The position numbers and the translations under genes are program-made. A DNA stretch of 64,000 nucleotides from Patella vulgata (lineage: Eukaryota > Mollusca > Gastropoda > Patellidae), in contig NC_065881.2 of NCBI RefSeq assembly GCF_932274485.2, positions 15,596,613 through 15,660,612 of the forward strand. The letters run 5' to 3'. The notes beneath the pieces are model-generated. The model was not told the DNA's origin. It did not search any database and was given only the letters and a program-made list of their open reading frames with translations. This document shows, piece by piece, positions 45,076 through 56,579 of this stretch (position 1 is its first letter; every line of letters starts with the position of its first letter).

Positions 45076-45263
45076 TGGGGGTAGGGTGGCCGAATGGTGT
45101 GTCATAGAGTCAAGTGGCGTAGTTTCGATTCCCCGCGTGTACATGACAAGGGATAGGGTCGCATGTCCAACAGCGTGGATTTTCGCCTGGTCCTCCCACA
45201 GCTAAAGACACCTACGCGCAAGTGAATTATTTAAATAAAATTGACCATATGTTTGTTTCTCTC
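45076..45263 (+). repeat. SINE-B copy with internal deletions
   Basis: A perfect 12-bp duplication, CCAAAATCCAGG, lies at 45064-45075 and 45264-45275. The head is shortened after GGCCGAATGG. The 3' end jumps from GACCATATGTTTG to TTTCTCTCC. Confidence 0.92.
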
Positions 45264-45433
45264 CCAAAATCCAGGACCCCCCCAAAAAAATTATATGTAT
45301 AAAATATATTATATCGAGCTGAAAAAAAGTTCATAATTAATGTTTAATAATTAATGAACAAAACTTGTGACAGGTGGTTTGATGTCTTAACTACACTGAT
45401 TATCCCTCCTTGGTGTCTTTTGGATCTTGGAAA

Positions 45434-45607
45434 GGGTGGCCAGACGGTCAGGTCTAAATATTAAGGCCACCTGCAGATTTCATCAAGGTCGCGAGATGTA
45501 AATTTGGTTAAGACACGTGATTGTTGAGGAGATTGTGGGTTAGCGCTAACCATGACGAAATCTGCAGGTGGCCTTAATATTTAGACCTAATCGCCATTAG
45601 GCCACCC
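45434..45607. repeat. Palindromic element, 50-bp arms
   Basis: The left arm GGGTGGCC ... CAGGTCTAAATATTAAGG then CCACCTGCAGATTTC is repeated inversely at GAAATCTGCAGGTGG then CCTTAATATTTAGACCTA ... GGCCACCC. About 75 bp separate the arms. Its outer TGGCCTAATGG resembles a tRNA A box, but no B box was found. No target duplication was seen. Confidence 0.82.
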
Positions 45608-45642
45608 CTCATAGATCCATGCGGCTCATCCTTAGGTCCTAG

Positions 45643-46042
45643 TAATTTTATTCGAAATTATCCGACCTTCTTCACAAAAAAGAATAAAGCTAAAGGTTTG
45701 ATTTAAGAGGGGTGTGTCTCAAATGTGATCTAGCCGGACTGATAGGTGATTAACTTTCCTAGAACATTAGAGCAATCCCAGTGGATATCCACGACCCTTT
45801 CATTTGCTAAGTATGAAAAGTGAGCACCGTTTGAACATCAGCCTTTTAAGAAAAAAAGGAAACGGATAATTTCATTTAAAAAGTAACACTTGCAACGAAA
45901 AGTGACATTAAAGATCTAATCTTTTCAGTACACCTGCTGTGAAAGCAACAAATAAAAGCTTAATGCACGTCTTGGGCTGATAAATTACTTCACCGAGTTC
46001 TTAAAGCAGCTTAATTTGTCAAATGAATTTTCAGTTTAATGG
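45643..46042. repeat. Dispersed repeat M4, copy 2
   Basis: This is the partner of 34378-34764, with shared blocks in the same order. The two copies differ by many substitutions and small indels, so the family is old. Confidence 0.7.
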
Positions 46043-46626
46043 CCTGCATCAGGAGATATTCTTTGACAAATAAAGATTCAATAATTTAAAACCAGTTAAC
46101 AATATATATTATGACGAAGACGCCTCTCGAATTTTAAACATTTTCGGCAATGGCTAGGGTTATTGCTTTTGCTCACTTTGTGGAATCTTGTGAAGTTTCT
46201 AGCAACAAAGGTCATCGTCTGATATAATATGTGGAACGAGGGCTTTCGAATTTCAACTAGAATTATTTATTCCCCTTTCAAACTCCTATAATTCAATGAA
46301 TACTTTAGCGAAAAACAAAACAATGGCACACAATCTGCGCGAGACTTATGTGTATTTCTCGCGTCAGCAAGACGAACCCCTAAATTATGCAACGGTCTGG
46401 AGAGGTATCATCCGATCTGCCTGGAAGTTGTTCATATTTTTGATACCGATCGCATGTCAAAAATGTTTATAAATTATATATATATATATATTCACTTTGT
46501 TCAATCTTGTGAACAAACCTACTCATTAATTCATCGACGCAAAATTTATATTATGATGACCCGAGTACTGTCAAATTACCATCGTAGATTATTACTTCCG
46601 GAGTTATTACCCATGATTATATAGTT
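46043..46626. other. Unassigned AT-rich DNA
   Basis: An AT dinucleotide run lies near 46475-46488. No gene or repeat family was recognised. Confidence 0.4.
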
Positions 46627-46638
46627 GACTCTTTTCAA

Positions 46639-46983
46639 ATGAAATGAAATGAAATGGGGTTTAACGTCCTACTGTTCTGCTCCTATACTGGGCTAATGAA
46701 GACGGGCATACGCCATACAGTGTGCTATGAGGGAAATTTTGCCCGGGCAGCGGCACTATCGCCTACTCTTATATCGAATTCCAACTACCAGGGGATCTTT
46801 TACGTGCATTCCAATGTATACACGGGACCTCGGTTTTTCGTGTTATCCGAAGGACTAGACAGCTGTCCTTGTCAGCCCTCCGTTCTGCACCACTGACAAG
46901 GGGAAACCACGTCGGAAAATCCAGATGAACTTTCTCGGCCAATGCAGGGATCGAACACCCGACCACCTAGCCACCGTGGCTCC
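46639..46983 (-). repeat. SINE-A copy with short head deletion
   Basis: A perfect 12-bp duplication, GACTCTTTTCAA, lies at 46627-46638 and 46984-46995. The head lacks about 25 bp between the B box and A box (ACACCCGACC joins directly to ACCTAGCC). The body is nearly the same as the copy at 8301. Confidence 0.94.
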
Positions 46984-47235
46984 GACTCTTTTCAACCACC
47001 ATTCAGTGATGTTTTCCGGTAGAAAGTAGTTTCCTTCTATTACGGAACATCAATCGTCTACTCCTGGTACCAGTGTGACTCAATGTTTCAGTGCCTGGCG
47101 AAATTCGGGAATACTTGGAACATGAATATCAGATCGTTTTACTTGAGCATCCAATATGGCGAATACTTTCGATACACCATTGAACCAATGGTTGAAAGTG
47201 GTTGACAAAAACAGGAATTGCATCTAAATATCGAT

Positions 47236-47347
47236 ACTCATTTCATTGCTAATGCTGTCTACCGCTACCATTTATTTCATTGCTAATGCTGTCTACGACT
47301 GCTATATATTTTATTCATTGCTGATGTTGTCTACCACTGTCATTTAT
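47236..47347. repeat. 36-bp minisatellite, three units
   Basis: CATTGCT.ATG.TGTCTAC recurs at 47244, 47278 and 47316. Confidence 0.75.
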
Positions 47348-47549
47348 TATGTGTAAACCACCTTTGTATCGCCCAGATGTGGGATATGATGTTGTATTGT
47401 GCTTTTTCAATATATAATAGGAATATTACGATGAACTCAATATCACAAGAGAATTCTGCCATCAAATCCCACAAAGCAACAACCCCCTGTCTGCATTCTG
47501 CTATCATTCTGTTTATTTTATTATTGGAATGGGATTGTAAGTCGTACCC

Positions 47550-47705
47550 TTCTGCGGCAACCTGGCTAATGACAACAGGCATACGCCATGCTTACTCTTT
47601 ATTTCAAATTACAAAAGTCAAGGGTTCTTTTACGTACACCTCAACGGCTACACGGAATCTCGAGTTTTCGTTCCAATCGAACGACTCGACACTGTTCGTC
47701 CCATG
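47550..47705 (-). repeat. SINE-A fragment
   Basis: CTGGCTAATGACAACAGGCA, AAGGGTTCTTTTACGTACAC and CGAACGACTCGACACTG are SINE-A phrases with a deletion in the middle. It runs into a tandem array. Confidence 0.75.
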
Positions 47706-48090
47706 GTAACCTTTATAGCTGATTTGTATAATGATCCTGCGATCTGTAAGCCTGGTTCTTGAACTAAAATTAACCGCAGCCGCTCGACTAGCGACAATTC
47801 CATCCATCATATTTTACTATTTTCGTTCGATCCGAACAACTAGACACTGTTTGTTCCTTGGCAACCATTAACACCATTGGTATAAGCCAAGTTCCTGAAC
47901 TAAAATTAACTGCAGCCGCTCCACTAGCGCCAATTCCACCCACTATATTTAACTGTTTTAGTTCGACCCGAACAACTAGACTCTGTTTGTTCCCTGGCAA
48001 CCATTAACACCATTTGTATAAGCACAGTTCCCGAACTACGATTAACTGTGGCCGCTAGACTAGAGGCAATTCTGCCCACTATATTTTATA
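47669..48090. repeat. Tandem array (about 137 bp, three units) that includes a SINE-A piece
   Basis: GTTC.A.CCGAAC.ACTAGAC, then CTGTT.GT.CC, and CTAAAATTAAC.GCAGCCGCT recur near 47669/47763, 47822/47898 and 47959/48036. The start of each unit corresponds to the SINE-A phrase CATCCGAACGACTAGACAG. Confidence 0.85.
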
Positions 48091-50530
48091 TAGAGTCCAT
48101 AAGTAACATTAACCTTTTCACCATCAAAATCAATTTAAAATCCCGATTATGAGCGACGGAAATTAGCAAGGTAAAGTAGTGACACTAATAAAGCCGATTA
48201 TCTAAGCTAGTTGAACGGGGGTCGGATCTTCCAACTGAAACACGTGCGATATTGACACAACGGTCTCCATGTTTAGTGTCCAAAACCATTTGTATTCTTC
48301 TGTTTAAAATGCATTTTGCTTCTTCAATCCTCTTCCTTCGCGTAAATTTTCTACTTCACAACATAATGGGATACAAGACACGGTTGTGTTTCAATTCCCG
48401 ACAGAAACAAACAAAACATGCAGTTTCAAAAAGATTTCTGTATCAGCATCAAATGATTATCTGTAGCTATATGATTGAGTATTGCAGAATCAATACTTGG
48501 GCATAGTGGGCAAGCTTACAACACTGAACGGTAGTGATAAAAACTTAAAGATTATTATACCAAAAATAAGCGTCTTCGGTAACTTGTTTATTGGTTTATG
48601 GCACTATTCTTTCTCAACGTTATGAGCGAATAGTTGTTATCCAATTACCTAAAAATCAATACCATAATCAGTTCACACCATTTTTTGTCGTTGTGTTATC
48701 GCACCCATGAGTACATATAATAATACCGCCATAAATAAGTTGATTTAGCTATCAATAAGCATTAAAACTCGACCAAGGAGTTAAGCTAGAACGCATAAAA
48801 CCATAATTTTAGAAATATGTGCTCAGATTAATTATTTTTAATCCCTTTCAAGCAGGGAAAGGAACGTACCATGACTAGGAACCATCACTCAAACGTAACC
48901 AATCCCCTTTTTGGTGAAATGTCTCCCATATAATACCCAGCTGTTCCAAACCCTGCGCTCGCTTCAGATTTTGTCTGCATCTTCTATAGATTTTTTCGTA
49001 AATGTCTGCTTTTAATGGTACTGGTGCCCCACCACACATAATGTCAATAAATCATATTAAATACATTTTGTTTTTGCGATAAAATCTCTGTTAAAACGTT
49101 ATTTTTTGGTATAAAAAATTGGAACAATTGAAACCCAGTTTAGATTATCGCAATAACCCGTTTTTAAGGGTATACACCGGTGGCACTCCTTTATAATGCC
49201 AATAAATCATTTGTATGTGACAGAATATTAAATAACCATTGTTATAATAATAGATTCTCTACTTAAACGTTATTGTTGTTATTACTACAATTTAAACCAA
49301 TTTTATCTAGATAAAATAACAACCCACATCTTCCCTTGAGGATATCCTTGTAATGTTATAACTGACTTTCAAGACGGTTATTGCAATTAATGAAATGGAA
49401 CAATCAGAGTTATCTTCTCTTCAGAACGACAGTCGAAGTAAATCGTTCATATATTTGTAAGAGAGAAAACTGAATGCAAATGGTGGATTTGATAGACGCG
49501 TCGACTTATTTAACATACTTAAGACTTGCGGTCTTACACAAATGTTTACATATTTACTGTAGACGTAACGCTATTAACACGTCTTTGCTTATGTATGCTT
49601 TTAGATCCCAGATGTAATTTGCAAAATAAAATAAGACTTGAAACAATCTTGCGTTGACGAAACCTCTCAGACAAATTGTATTGTCGTCTACAGGAACACG
49701 AAATGTCCATCTAAATTCAGCTAATGTCAACATTAAACGCCTTTCTGTCTTGAAGCGGTCACCAAATTAAAACCTTATAGTATGCTTTGGATCCATTTAT
49801 CGTCAATCGACATGGGCAATGGGAACGGTTCTATGAATTCCAGTTATTGGCATTGGAAGACAAGCTTTGCCTCGGGTCACCCAACATCGCTAAGATATCA
49901 TCAGCAATATGATAAAGTAATTGAATGGAGATCTCAAACCAATTTAGTTATATCTTGTTAACTGTGATGATGGCGAGAAAAGGCTTCACTTTTCGCACTC
50001 AACAAACATGGGACAATTTAGTTGATTCCCGAATCAACCCCTGCGTGTTTGCTTGACGCACGGTCAAGAAGAGTTTCTGTGTACTCTACTCCCTAACTTA
50101 TAGTACTTACACATTTCTAACAAATAACATCCAGGAATAAATTAAATCATGACTTCATTGTTAACTTCAAAAGTGTGGAAGCAACCAACTTGCCGTTTCT
50201 GTTTCTTATCTCATTATCGACAATACGAAGCGAATGATGGCATCAAACTTGATTGTATTATATTCCCAAAAGAGGGGCATTTACCTCCGGCAAGTGGTTC
50301 TTGTACCCTTGAGTATTTGCATGCAAAATACAACTTAATCAACTCGGATAATCAATCTGGGTCAAACATGTTTCCATTTTAAGGCACAATTACCATATTG
50401 TCTTCATTTTGATTCGAAAAGAGAGCGTAAAATGTTGACATATCAATCAAATCTGAGTCAGAATAATACTCCTGAATCGTCAAGGAAAATACCCCAAGTC
50501 GCCAACTAAAACACAACAAAACTCACGAAC
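48091..50530. other. Largest unassigned stretch
   Basis: No coding, RNA or established repeat-family signal was found over 2.4 kb. A weak two-fold repeat (CAATAAATCAT with GGTGC/GGTGG nearby) may exist at about 49018-49330. The ORFs at 48252-48506 and 50149-50382 have no recognised motif. Confidence 0.45.
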
Positions 50531-50543
50531 TTCGATTTAATTA

Positions 50544-50803
50544 GGGAGAGAGCGAGAAAGAAATGGGGTTTAACGTCGACGCAACACAAATCCAGTCATT
50601 TCGGGACTAACATATGGTTTAGTTTTATTTCAATAAGTCGATTGCACGTAGGGGTCATTAGGAGTGGAGAGGGGAAACTGGACAACCCAGAGACAACCCA
50701 CTTGTCACGTACAAGCGAAGATTCGAAATCACGCCACTTGATTTAATGACAGACCTTATGATTTAACGCACGCGTGTTATATCACTAGACACCCCCCCCC
50801 CCC
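50544..50803 (-). repeat. SINE-B copy, near full length
   Basis: GAGAGAGCGAGAAAGAAATG begins the tail, with GGGGTTTAACGTCGACGC, the core and a decayed head (GTGTTATATCACTAGACACC). The flanks TCGATTTAATTAG and TCGATTCTAGTTAG form an imperfect duplication. Confidence 0.82.
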
Positions 50804-51226
50804 TCGATTCTAGTTAGCAGAGAATAATTAAACATCAGTGGCTTGTTTAAGTTAGATCATGAGCATTTTATGCTTAGGCTAAGTAGAATGATGGACAATT
50901 TGATTGATCGAGACTTTGGAACACGATAACTTTGATTCTAATAGATTGATAATAGTCAGTCGTGAAACTGGGTGTATAGTAAGATAGATTACATTAATAC
51001 CATGACTAGTTTTTGTTTGGGTTGAGTAGCGATCAGCAATTTAATCAGTCAATAACTACTTATAATCGAGGCAGAATTTCAAACTTGGTGCAGATGTTTG
51101 TTAGGAGAATGTCCTCACCGAGTTGGATGATTAGCATTTTCCTACTAAGAATAAGCAATTTGATTGGTTGATGCTTTCCGGAAAGATAACTTTGTTTCTA
51201 ATTGAGTGAGGGTGGTGAAACTGCAC
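50804..51226. other. Unassigned AT-rich DNA
   Basis: No coding or repeat-family signal was recognised. Confidence 0.4.
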
Positions 51227-51397
51227 AGCAGTGGGAGGAAACCGGAGGACCCGGAGAAAACCCACGAGGTTGGACAGGCGACTCTACGCCTTGTCACGTA
51301 CAACCGGGGAATCGAAACCCCGCCAGTTGACTCAATGACAGACCGTATGATACAGCACAGCGCGCACGTGCTAACCATTCGGCCATCCAACCCCCCG
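51227..51397 (-). repeat. SINE-B 5' half
   Basis: On the minus strand it runs from GGTTGGATGGCCGAATGG through GGTTTCGATTCC to CGGTTTCCTCCCACTGCT and stops. Loss of the 3' half is unlike simple retroposition truncation and suggests a later deletion. Confidence 0.88.
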
Positions 51398-52101
51398 ATG
51401 TGGCGGGGTACACTAGCTGAAATATTGTAGCTTGACATTGATTGGTACATTCAATGGTGCTTTGCGCATGTAAATATAGCCTAAAACGAATAATTTGTGG
51501 ACATAAATGCTTTTATCACAATCAATGAACGATTAAATAAGTCATCGAAAGGTTTTCCTTTGAGGTAAGGCGTTTTCATTTTCGAAGCGACTTACCCTTA
51601 TATATACAAATGGCCATGCCGTTACCTACTTAATATCTCGAGTAGATTTTTCAAAATCATAGAATTATGCGGTAAGGTTTCGCGTTTATTTCTATGTGGA
51701 TTCGCTATTTAGATGTATTAGCTATGTGTAGTACCTTTTGGGGGCTAAATTAATTGGACATTAAGAAAGTTACGGGCTTGTTATAAGACCTGCGAAAAGG
51801 AAGGCCCTAGAATCATCTACTATTGTGGCTTGAGTTAAAGACGGAAGGCATCTTTATTGGAATCTTTTCTATGGGGACACCAACCTGGCTATTGGCTTGG
51901 TTCTATTTAGGACATACTATTACATGTTCTGGTAATAATAAATATCTTGCATTTTGGCTACAAAGGTCGGCCATATCACAGGTAAATTCATCTGGAATTG
52001 TTTTGATACAATGTGGAATTGGATTTAATGGAGTAATTCGATCTTGGTATCACTCGGTAAGTATTGGGTAACGGGTCTTACCAATTCCGCACAACTAAAA
52101 T
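51398..52101. other. Unassigned DNA with one 82-residue ORF
   Basis: The ORF at 51823-52071 has hydrophobic stretches (IFIGIFSMG, TWLLAWFYLG) but no recognised family. Strong donor-like sites (CAGGTAAATT near 51978, CGGTAAGTATT near 52056) lie within it, so an exon is possible but unsupported. Confidence 0.4.
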
Positions 52102-52102
52102 A

Positions 52103-52312
52103 AAATGAAATAAAATGGAGTTTAACGTCCTACTGTTCTGCTCCGAACTGGGCTAATGAAGACAGGCATATGCCATACAGTGTGCTATGAGGGAAATTTT
52201 GCCCGGACAGCGGCACTACGGCCTACTCTTATATCGAATTCCTACTGTCAAGGGATCTTTTACGTGCACGCCAATGTGTACACGGGACCTCGGTTTTTCG
52301 TCGGATACGAGC
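52103..52312 (-). repeat. SINE-A copy, 5' truncated
   Basis: ATAAAATGGAGTTTAACGTC to CGGTTTTTCGTCGGATACGA is the 3' half of SINE-A. It is joined directly to an M2 piece. Confidence 0.88.
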
Positions 52313-52316
52313 GATT

Positions 52317-52628
52317 AGGGCGTATGGCTCTATTTTTGTGAACCTTGAATGGGCTAAAAGCATATATTAATGTAATATGAATGTATATAAAGTTCTATAT
52401 TCAATATTTTTTAAAACGTTTTTGATTTTATTTCTAATCAGCTATGTTAGGTGAAATACGCAAACTGTCCAAACTGAACGACAATCGTTTACGCCTAATT
52501 AAGACATTCTTCACGGTTTTTTTTATTATTATTTTATCATTTATAAATCGGCCATTACTATTTACTGCCGCATTGTCATTTAGGATATCTTTTTCCTTGT
52601 TCATTGGTTTTGTGCCCGAAACGATATG
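52317..52628. mobile_element. M2-related MITE, truncated
   Basis: AGGGCGTATGGCTCTATTTT and GTAATATGAATGTATATAAA match the M2 at 27.6-28.5 kb, as do TTTCTAATCAGCTATGTTAG and TTCCTTGTTCATTGGTTTTG. It ends where a SINE-B fragment begins. Confidence 0.7.
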
Positions 52629-52695
52629 GTTTCCTCCCACTGCTAAAGACCTAATTGTGTCAAGTGGACGTTAAACCCATTTTCACTCTGTCTCA
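52629..52695 (+). repeat. SINE-B 3' fragment
   Basis: GTTTCCTCCCACTGCTAAAG, then GTGTCAAGTGGACGTTAAAC and CTCTGTCTC. The middle block is deleted. Confidence 0.78.
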
Positions 52696-53429
52696 ACGAT
52701 AATATTTGCAGCTGTGTAACATTAGTGCCGCCACACTTGGGTAGGTTTGTTTAATCAGCTTTCATATTATCATAATATCGAGACGTTTTACCTATTCCTA
52801 AACAACGTGAATTTGCAATGGGAAATTAAACGAGTCCAATTGTATAGCGAATACCAAACGAATCTCAACAGTTTATAGCGACGTTACCGTAACTATCTCA
52901 AGCACTATAGGACATTTTTAAAGCTAGTTTTCATTTGTGTTTGGCGATCAATGTTCTCCACTTCGGGTTTAAGTTACGTCTGGATTAAACTATTCTACAT
53001 GAGGCAAGTTTCTTGATGAATCAACATGCCAACTTACAGCATTTAGACAAGGTAAATATACTTTCTTTTCATTTTCGCTTTTGATTGATCAGGTTGTATC
53101 AAGCCGTGTGTGCGCAGTGGGTGAGTTATTTATTTAGGGGGGGCGCCGCAAAATGAGGGCACTGACCGCGGAGACAGGGCACACCGCTGAGAGGGGATTT
53201 CTTATTTTAGGGGGGGGGGGGCAAGAAAATTATCCGTCATTTCCTTGCATCTGTAGCCATTCCAAGAGCTATTTGGTTGAAACGTTCGGAAATCGTAGAA
53301 AAAGAGCCTTAAAATCGAGCAAAAAAGTCAGTTGGGTCTGCGAATAACCGTTTGGGAAACCATGAAACGTTTCTCTTGTTATTTCCATTCCTCAAACGAC
53401 AGGAGCAACAATATTAGAATACGGTTTAC
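52696..53429. other. Unassigned DNA
   Basis: G runs occur at about 53137-53145 and 53210-53220. No gene or repeat family was recognised. Confidence 0.4.
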
Positions 53430-53433
53430 TTAA

Positions 53434-53820
53434 AACATACATTAGCCAAGAGCTAAATCTGCCAATTGCAGGTCTTTCATTAGGCCTAAAATGTTATCTA
53501 AATTATTAATTATATACTAAGTAACTTATCCAGACCATAATCAACTCTCGATGGCATCGCCACCCTGCGATATTTACTTGATTAGATTCCGGTTTGCTGC
53601 TTCTGATTAAATCAAAAAATGGATAATCGAGACTATGTTTTTTATCGTACCGACTTTAGTAATGATGATCAAGGCTAGGCCGAAAATTTAATCTCTAAAT
53701 TCTCGGTTCAGGGTGAATCAATTTGATTGAAATTTTCAGCAAATTCTCTTTACATTATCTAGTTTTTATCAATTATAGTGAGAACTGCCAGTTCTTTATC
53801 TAATCTCCCATAATGTATCT
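53434..53820. mobile_element. M1 MITE, full length
   Basis: TTAA lies at 53430-53433 and 53821-53824. The termini AACATACATTAGCCAAGAG and CCCATAATGTATCT are inverted. It is 387 bp and oriented oppositely to the copy at 54284. Confidence 0.88.
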
Positions 53821-53824
53821 TTAA

Positions 53825-54283
53825 AGATGATGGAAGAAAGGGGTTGATATAAAAGACTGTCCACGCAGGATAACCAATTTGTCATTTAGTAACGATGGAA
53901 TTTGAACATACTTGCTTTAAGATCAATAAATCTATAATATTTGTGTTAATCGTTCCCGTGGTCAGGTCCACGTACCATGATTAATTTGTCTTTTTTTATC
54001 CATGGAATTTGAATGTAATTGTCGTCAGTATATGTTATGTCTTTTACACTCTTAAATTGCATAAATGATTTTGATATATTGATTAAACTTAAAAGTACAC
54101 ACAAAGCGACTGGTTTCAAACACAAACACTGGGTCAGTGAGTAGGGCGCTGGCTCCCTATTAGCGACGTTTCGACTGGGTAGTTTATGCATTTTTGGCTG
54201 TTTCGAAATTTCGTTTACAAAGATCTGTGCAAAATTAGAAACCGAATTTAACCGTTCTGTTGCAAATTTTAGAACCCGATTAA
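53825..54283. other. Spacer between two inverted M1 copies
   Basis: Near 54120, CTGGGTCAGTGAGTAGGGCG then CTGGCTC resembles a SINE-A head fragment. Otherwise nothing was recognised. Confidence 0.45.
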
Positions 54284-54686
54284 AGAAACATTATGGGAGA
54301 TAAAACAAAGAACTGGCAGCTCCTACTATAACAGTTAAAAACTAGATAATGTAAAGGGAATTTGCTGAAAATTTCAGTCAAATTGATCCACTCTGAACCG
54401 AGAATTCAGTGAATGAATTTTGGGCCTAGCCTCTATCATCATTACTAAAGTAGGTACGATAAAATACATAGTCTCGATTATCCATTTCTCGATTTAATCA
54501 TGAATGAGAGTTGAGCAGCAGATCGGATCCTAATCCAACAAATATCACAGGGCTAGCGATGACATCGAGAATTGATTATGGTCTGGATAAGTTAATTAAT
54601 GTCTAAATTAATTAATAATTTAGATAACATTTCGGGCCTAGAGAAAGACCTACAATAGGCAAATTTAGCTCCTGCATAATGTATCT
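54284..54686. mobile_element. M1 MITE, full length, inverted relative to 53434
   Basis: TTAA lies at 54280-54283 and 54687-54690. The termini are AGAAACATTATGGGAG and GCATAATGTATCT. It is 403 bp. Confidence 0.88.
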
Positions 54687-54759
54687 TTAAGTGTACTGTA
54701 TTCCATATCTAGAACATATATTATTCTTTTTCATTAACTTCATTACCTATTTTGAAAGT

Positions 54760-54825
54760 ATTATAGAGAAAACTTTCGGGGTTTCTTTTTTATCTAAATT
54801 CTACATAATGCATATTTAATGACGA
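54760..54825. mobile_element. M1 MITE end fragment
   Basis: AGTATTATAGAGAAAAC ... TTTATCTAAATTCTACATAA then TGCATATTTAA resembles the last 65 bases of M1. Confidence 0.5.
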
Positions 54826-55012
54826 GTATTCTCAGATAATGTCTCCTCTCCAATACCTTTGACGCACAAGTTACATGTAAAAATAATATAAGATATATGA
54901 GGACCTTATTATCGATTATTTGTGTAATTATTGAACCTAAAAAAACGTGTATAGATTATGGCTTTGTTCAGTGAAAAGTGCTTTTATTATCTCGAGAGTT
55001 CTATTAGGAAAA

Positions 55013-55196
55013 CGTGACAAGGAATAGGATCGCCTGTCCAACCTCGTGGGTTTTCTCCGGGTCCTCCGGTTTCATCCCACTGCTAAAGATCCCTACGCAC
55101 AAGCGAATTATTGAAATAAAACTGAACCATGTGTTAGTCAAGAAATGACCTAGTTTGTGTCGAGTGGACGTCAAACCCCATCTCTTTCCCTCTCTT
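55013..55196 (+). repeat. SINE-B copy, 5' truncated
   Basis: It starts at CGTGACAAGGAATAGGATCG and runs through GGGTTTTCTCCGGGTCCTCC, GCGAATTATTGAAATAAAAC and GTGTCGAGTGGACGTCAAAC to CTCTTTCCCTCTC. Confidence 0.88.
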
Positions 55197-55316
55197 AGAA
55201 AATGGGAGGAAAAACGGGACAAATAGTTCGGCCATAAGGGCGTGCTACGTACATTATTCCTTCTGGTATAAGTGAGACAATGCCCCCAACATTTGACGAC
55301 AACCTTTATTATAATG

Positions 55317-55545
55317 TTGGGGGATTGGATGGCCGAATGGTTAGAGCGTGTCTGTCATTGAGTATATTGTCCGGTTGTACGTGACAAGGAGTAGGGTCGC
55401 CGGTCAAACCTGTTGAGTTTTCTCCTGGTCCCCCACTGCTAAAGACCCCTACGCGCAGGCGTATTATTGAAATAAAATAAAACCATGTTAGTCCCGAAAT
55501 GACCTAGTTTTGTGGGGTGGCGTTAACCCCCTCTCTCTGTCTCTT
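55317..55545 (+). repeat. SINE-B copy with shortened head
   Basis: GGATTGGATGGCCGAATGGT starts the head and ATTGTCCGGTTGTACGTGAC replaces the normal B box. The core is shortened at GGTCCCCCACTGC. The tail is CTCTCTCTGTCTCTTTG. Confidence 0.85.
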
Positions 55546-55689
55546 TGATTTAAATGTTTGATGCTAATGCTTGTCTCCAGTCTCTCGCCAAAATTCTGCT
55601 TTGGGTTGAACGCTTTGCACCACAGACGCTTTGTCCAAAGATTGTGTGAGGTTGCCATTGCAAAAGGTGTATCAATCCTACGAGATTGA

Positions 55690-55770
55690 AAAGCGACCGA
55701 CTCGACACCTAATTGTCACGTATCGGCGGGGAACCGAAACCATACTAGTTGACTCAAGGAAAGACTTCAA
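55690..55770 (-). repeat. SINE-B remnant
   Basis: ATTGTCACGTATCGGCGGGG, ACCGAAACCATACTAGTTGA and CTCAAGGAAAGACTT echo the SINE-B head on the minus strand. The surrounding CGACCGACTCGACACC may be a piece of the 3' end. Confidence 0.5.
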
Positions 55771-56034
55771 AGAAACCGTTTGCCCACACCCCCTACCCTC
55801 CCCCGCATTTAAATTGGCAAACGCGGTCAGTTATCAGGATCTGGATATTACCGAGGACACAAGTCCATTGGTTTCCTAATTTTTTCAGTGATGACGCAGG
55901 GGATTACGTTGATTGTTATATAATTAAAGATGCAGATTAGATAGTGTATTCCATTGAATCCTTCGCGTAATATAGCCCGTTTGGTGCTGACGTCATAAAA
56001 AACATTATTCATTACATTAGCAATTCATGATTGG

Positions 56035-56303
56035 GGTGGGGGGGGGGGGTGGATGGCTGAAAATTAGCGTGCGCGCGCTGTATCATAAAGCCTGTCATAG
56101 AGTCGACTGGCGTGGTTTCGAATCCCCGGTTGTACGTGACAAGGAGTAGGGTCGCTTGTCCAACCTCGTGGGCTTTCTCCGGGTCCTCCCACTGCTAAAG
56201 ACCCATATGCGCAAGCGCATTATTGAAATAAAATTAAACCATATGTTAGTCCCGAAATGCCCTAGTTGTATCGAGTTGAAGTTAAACCCCATTTCTCTCT
56301 CAC
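56035..56303 (+). repeat. SINE-B copy, near full length
   Basis: A G run precedes TGGATGGCTGAAAATTAGCG. The B box GGTTTCGAATCCCC, the core, and GTTGAAGTTAAACCCCATTT then CTCTCTC follow. The CCGGTTTCC block is deleted. Confidence 0.88.
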
Positions 56304-56579
56304 CATCCTAGGTCCCTGGAGCTTATGGGTATCTAGATCGCCGGAGATGCTTTCTGAGCGATTTCTGGCTAATGTAATTACTCAGCAGGGAAGTTTTAAT
56401 TCTTTTCTAAATCCCTTACCACGAAAACGCAGTCGATGTTGACCTGACCATGTTATACTGTATTGTCTTATTTGGGGTTCAAATGGCATTTTCTGATCTG
56501 GCGCCTGCTGTGAGTCATGAATAATGCACAGTACCATAATCATCGCTAAAGTAAAACACCAAAATGTGAGCAAACCGAG

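Noticed and set aside
50149-50382. 77-residue ORF with several cysteines as a small secreted protein
   Set aside because: It has no signal peptide and no recognisable cysteine pattern.
51823-52071. Hydrophobic 82-residue ORF with GTAAG-type donor sites as a membrane-protein exon
   Set aside because: No homologue or clear acceptor was identified, so it is left as an unassigned possibility.
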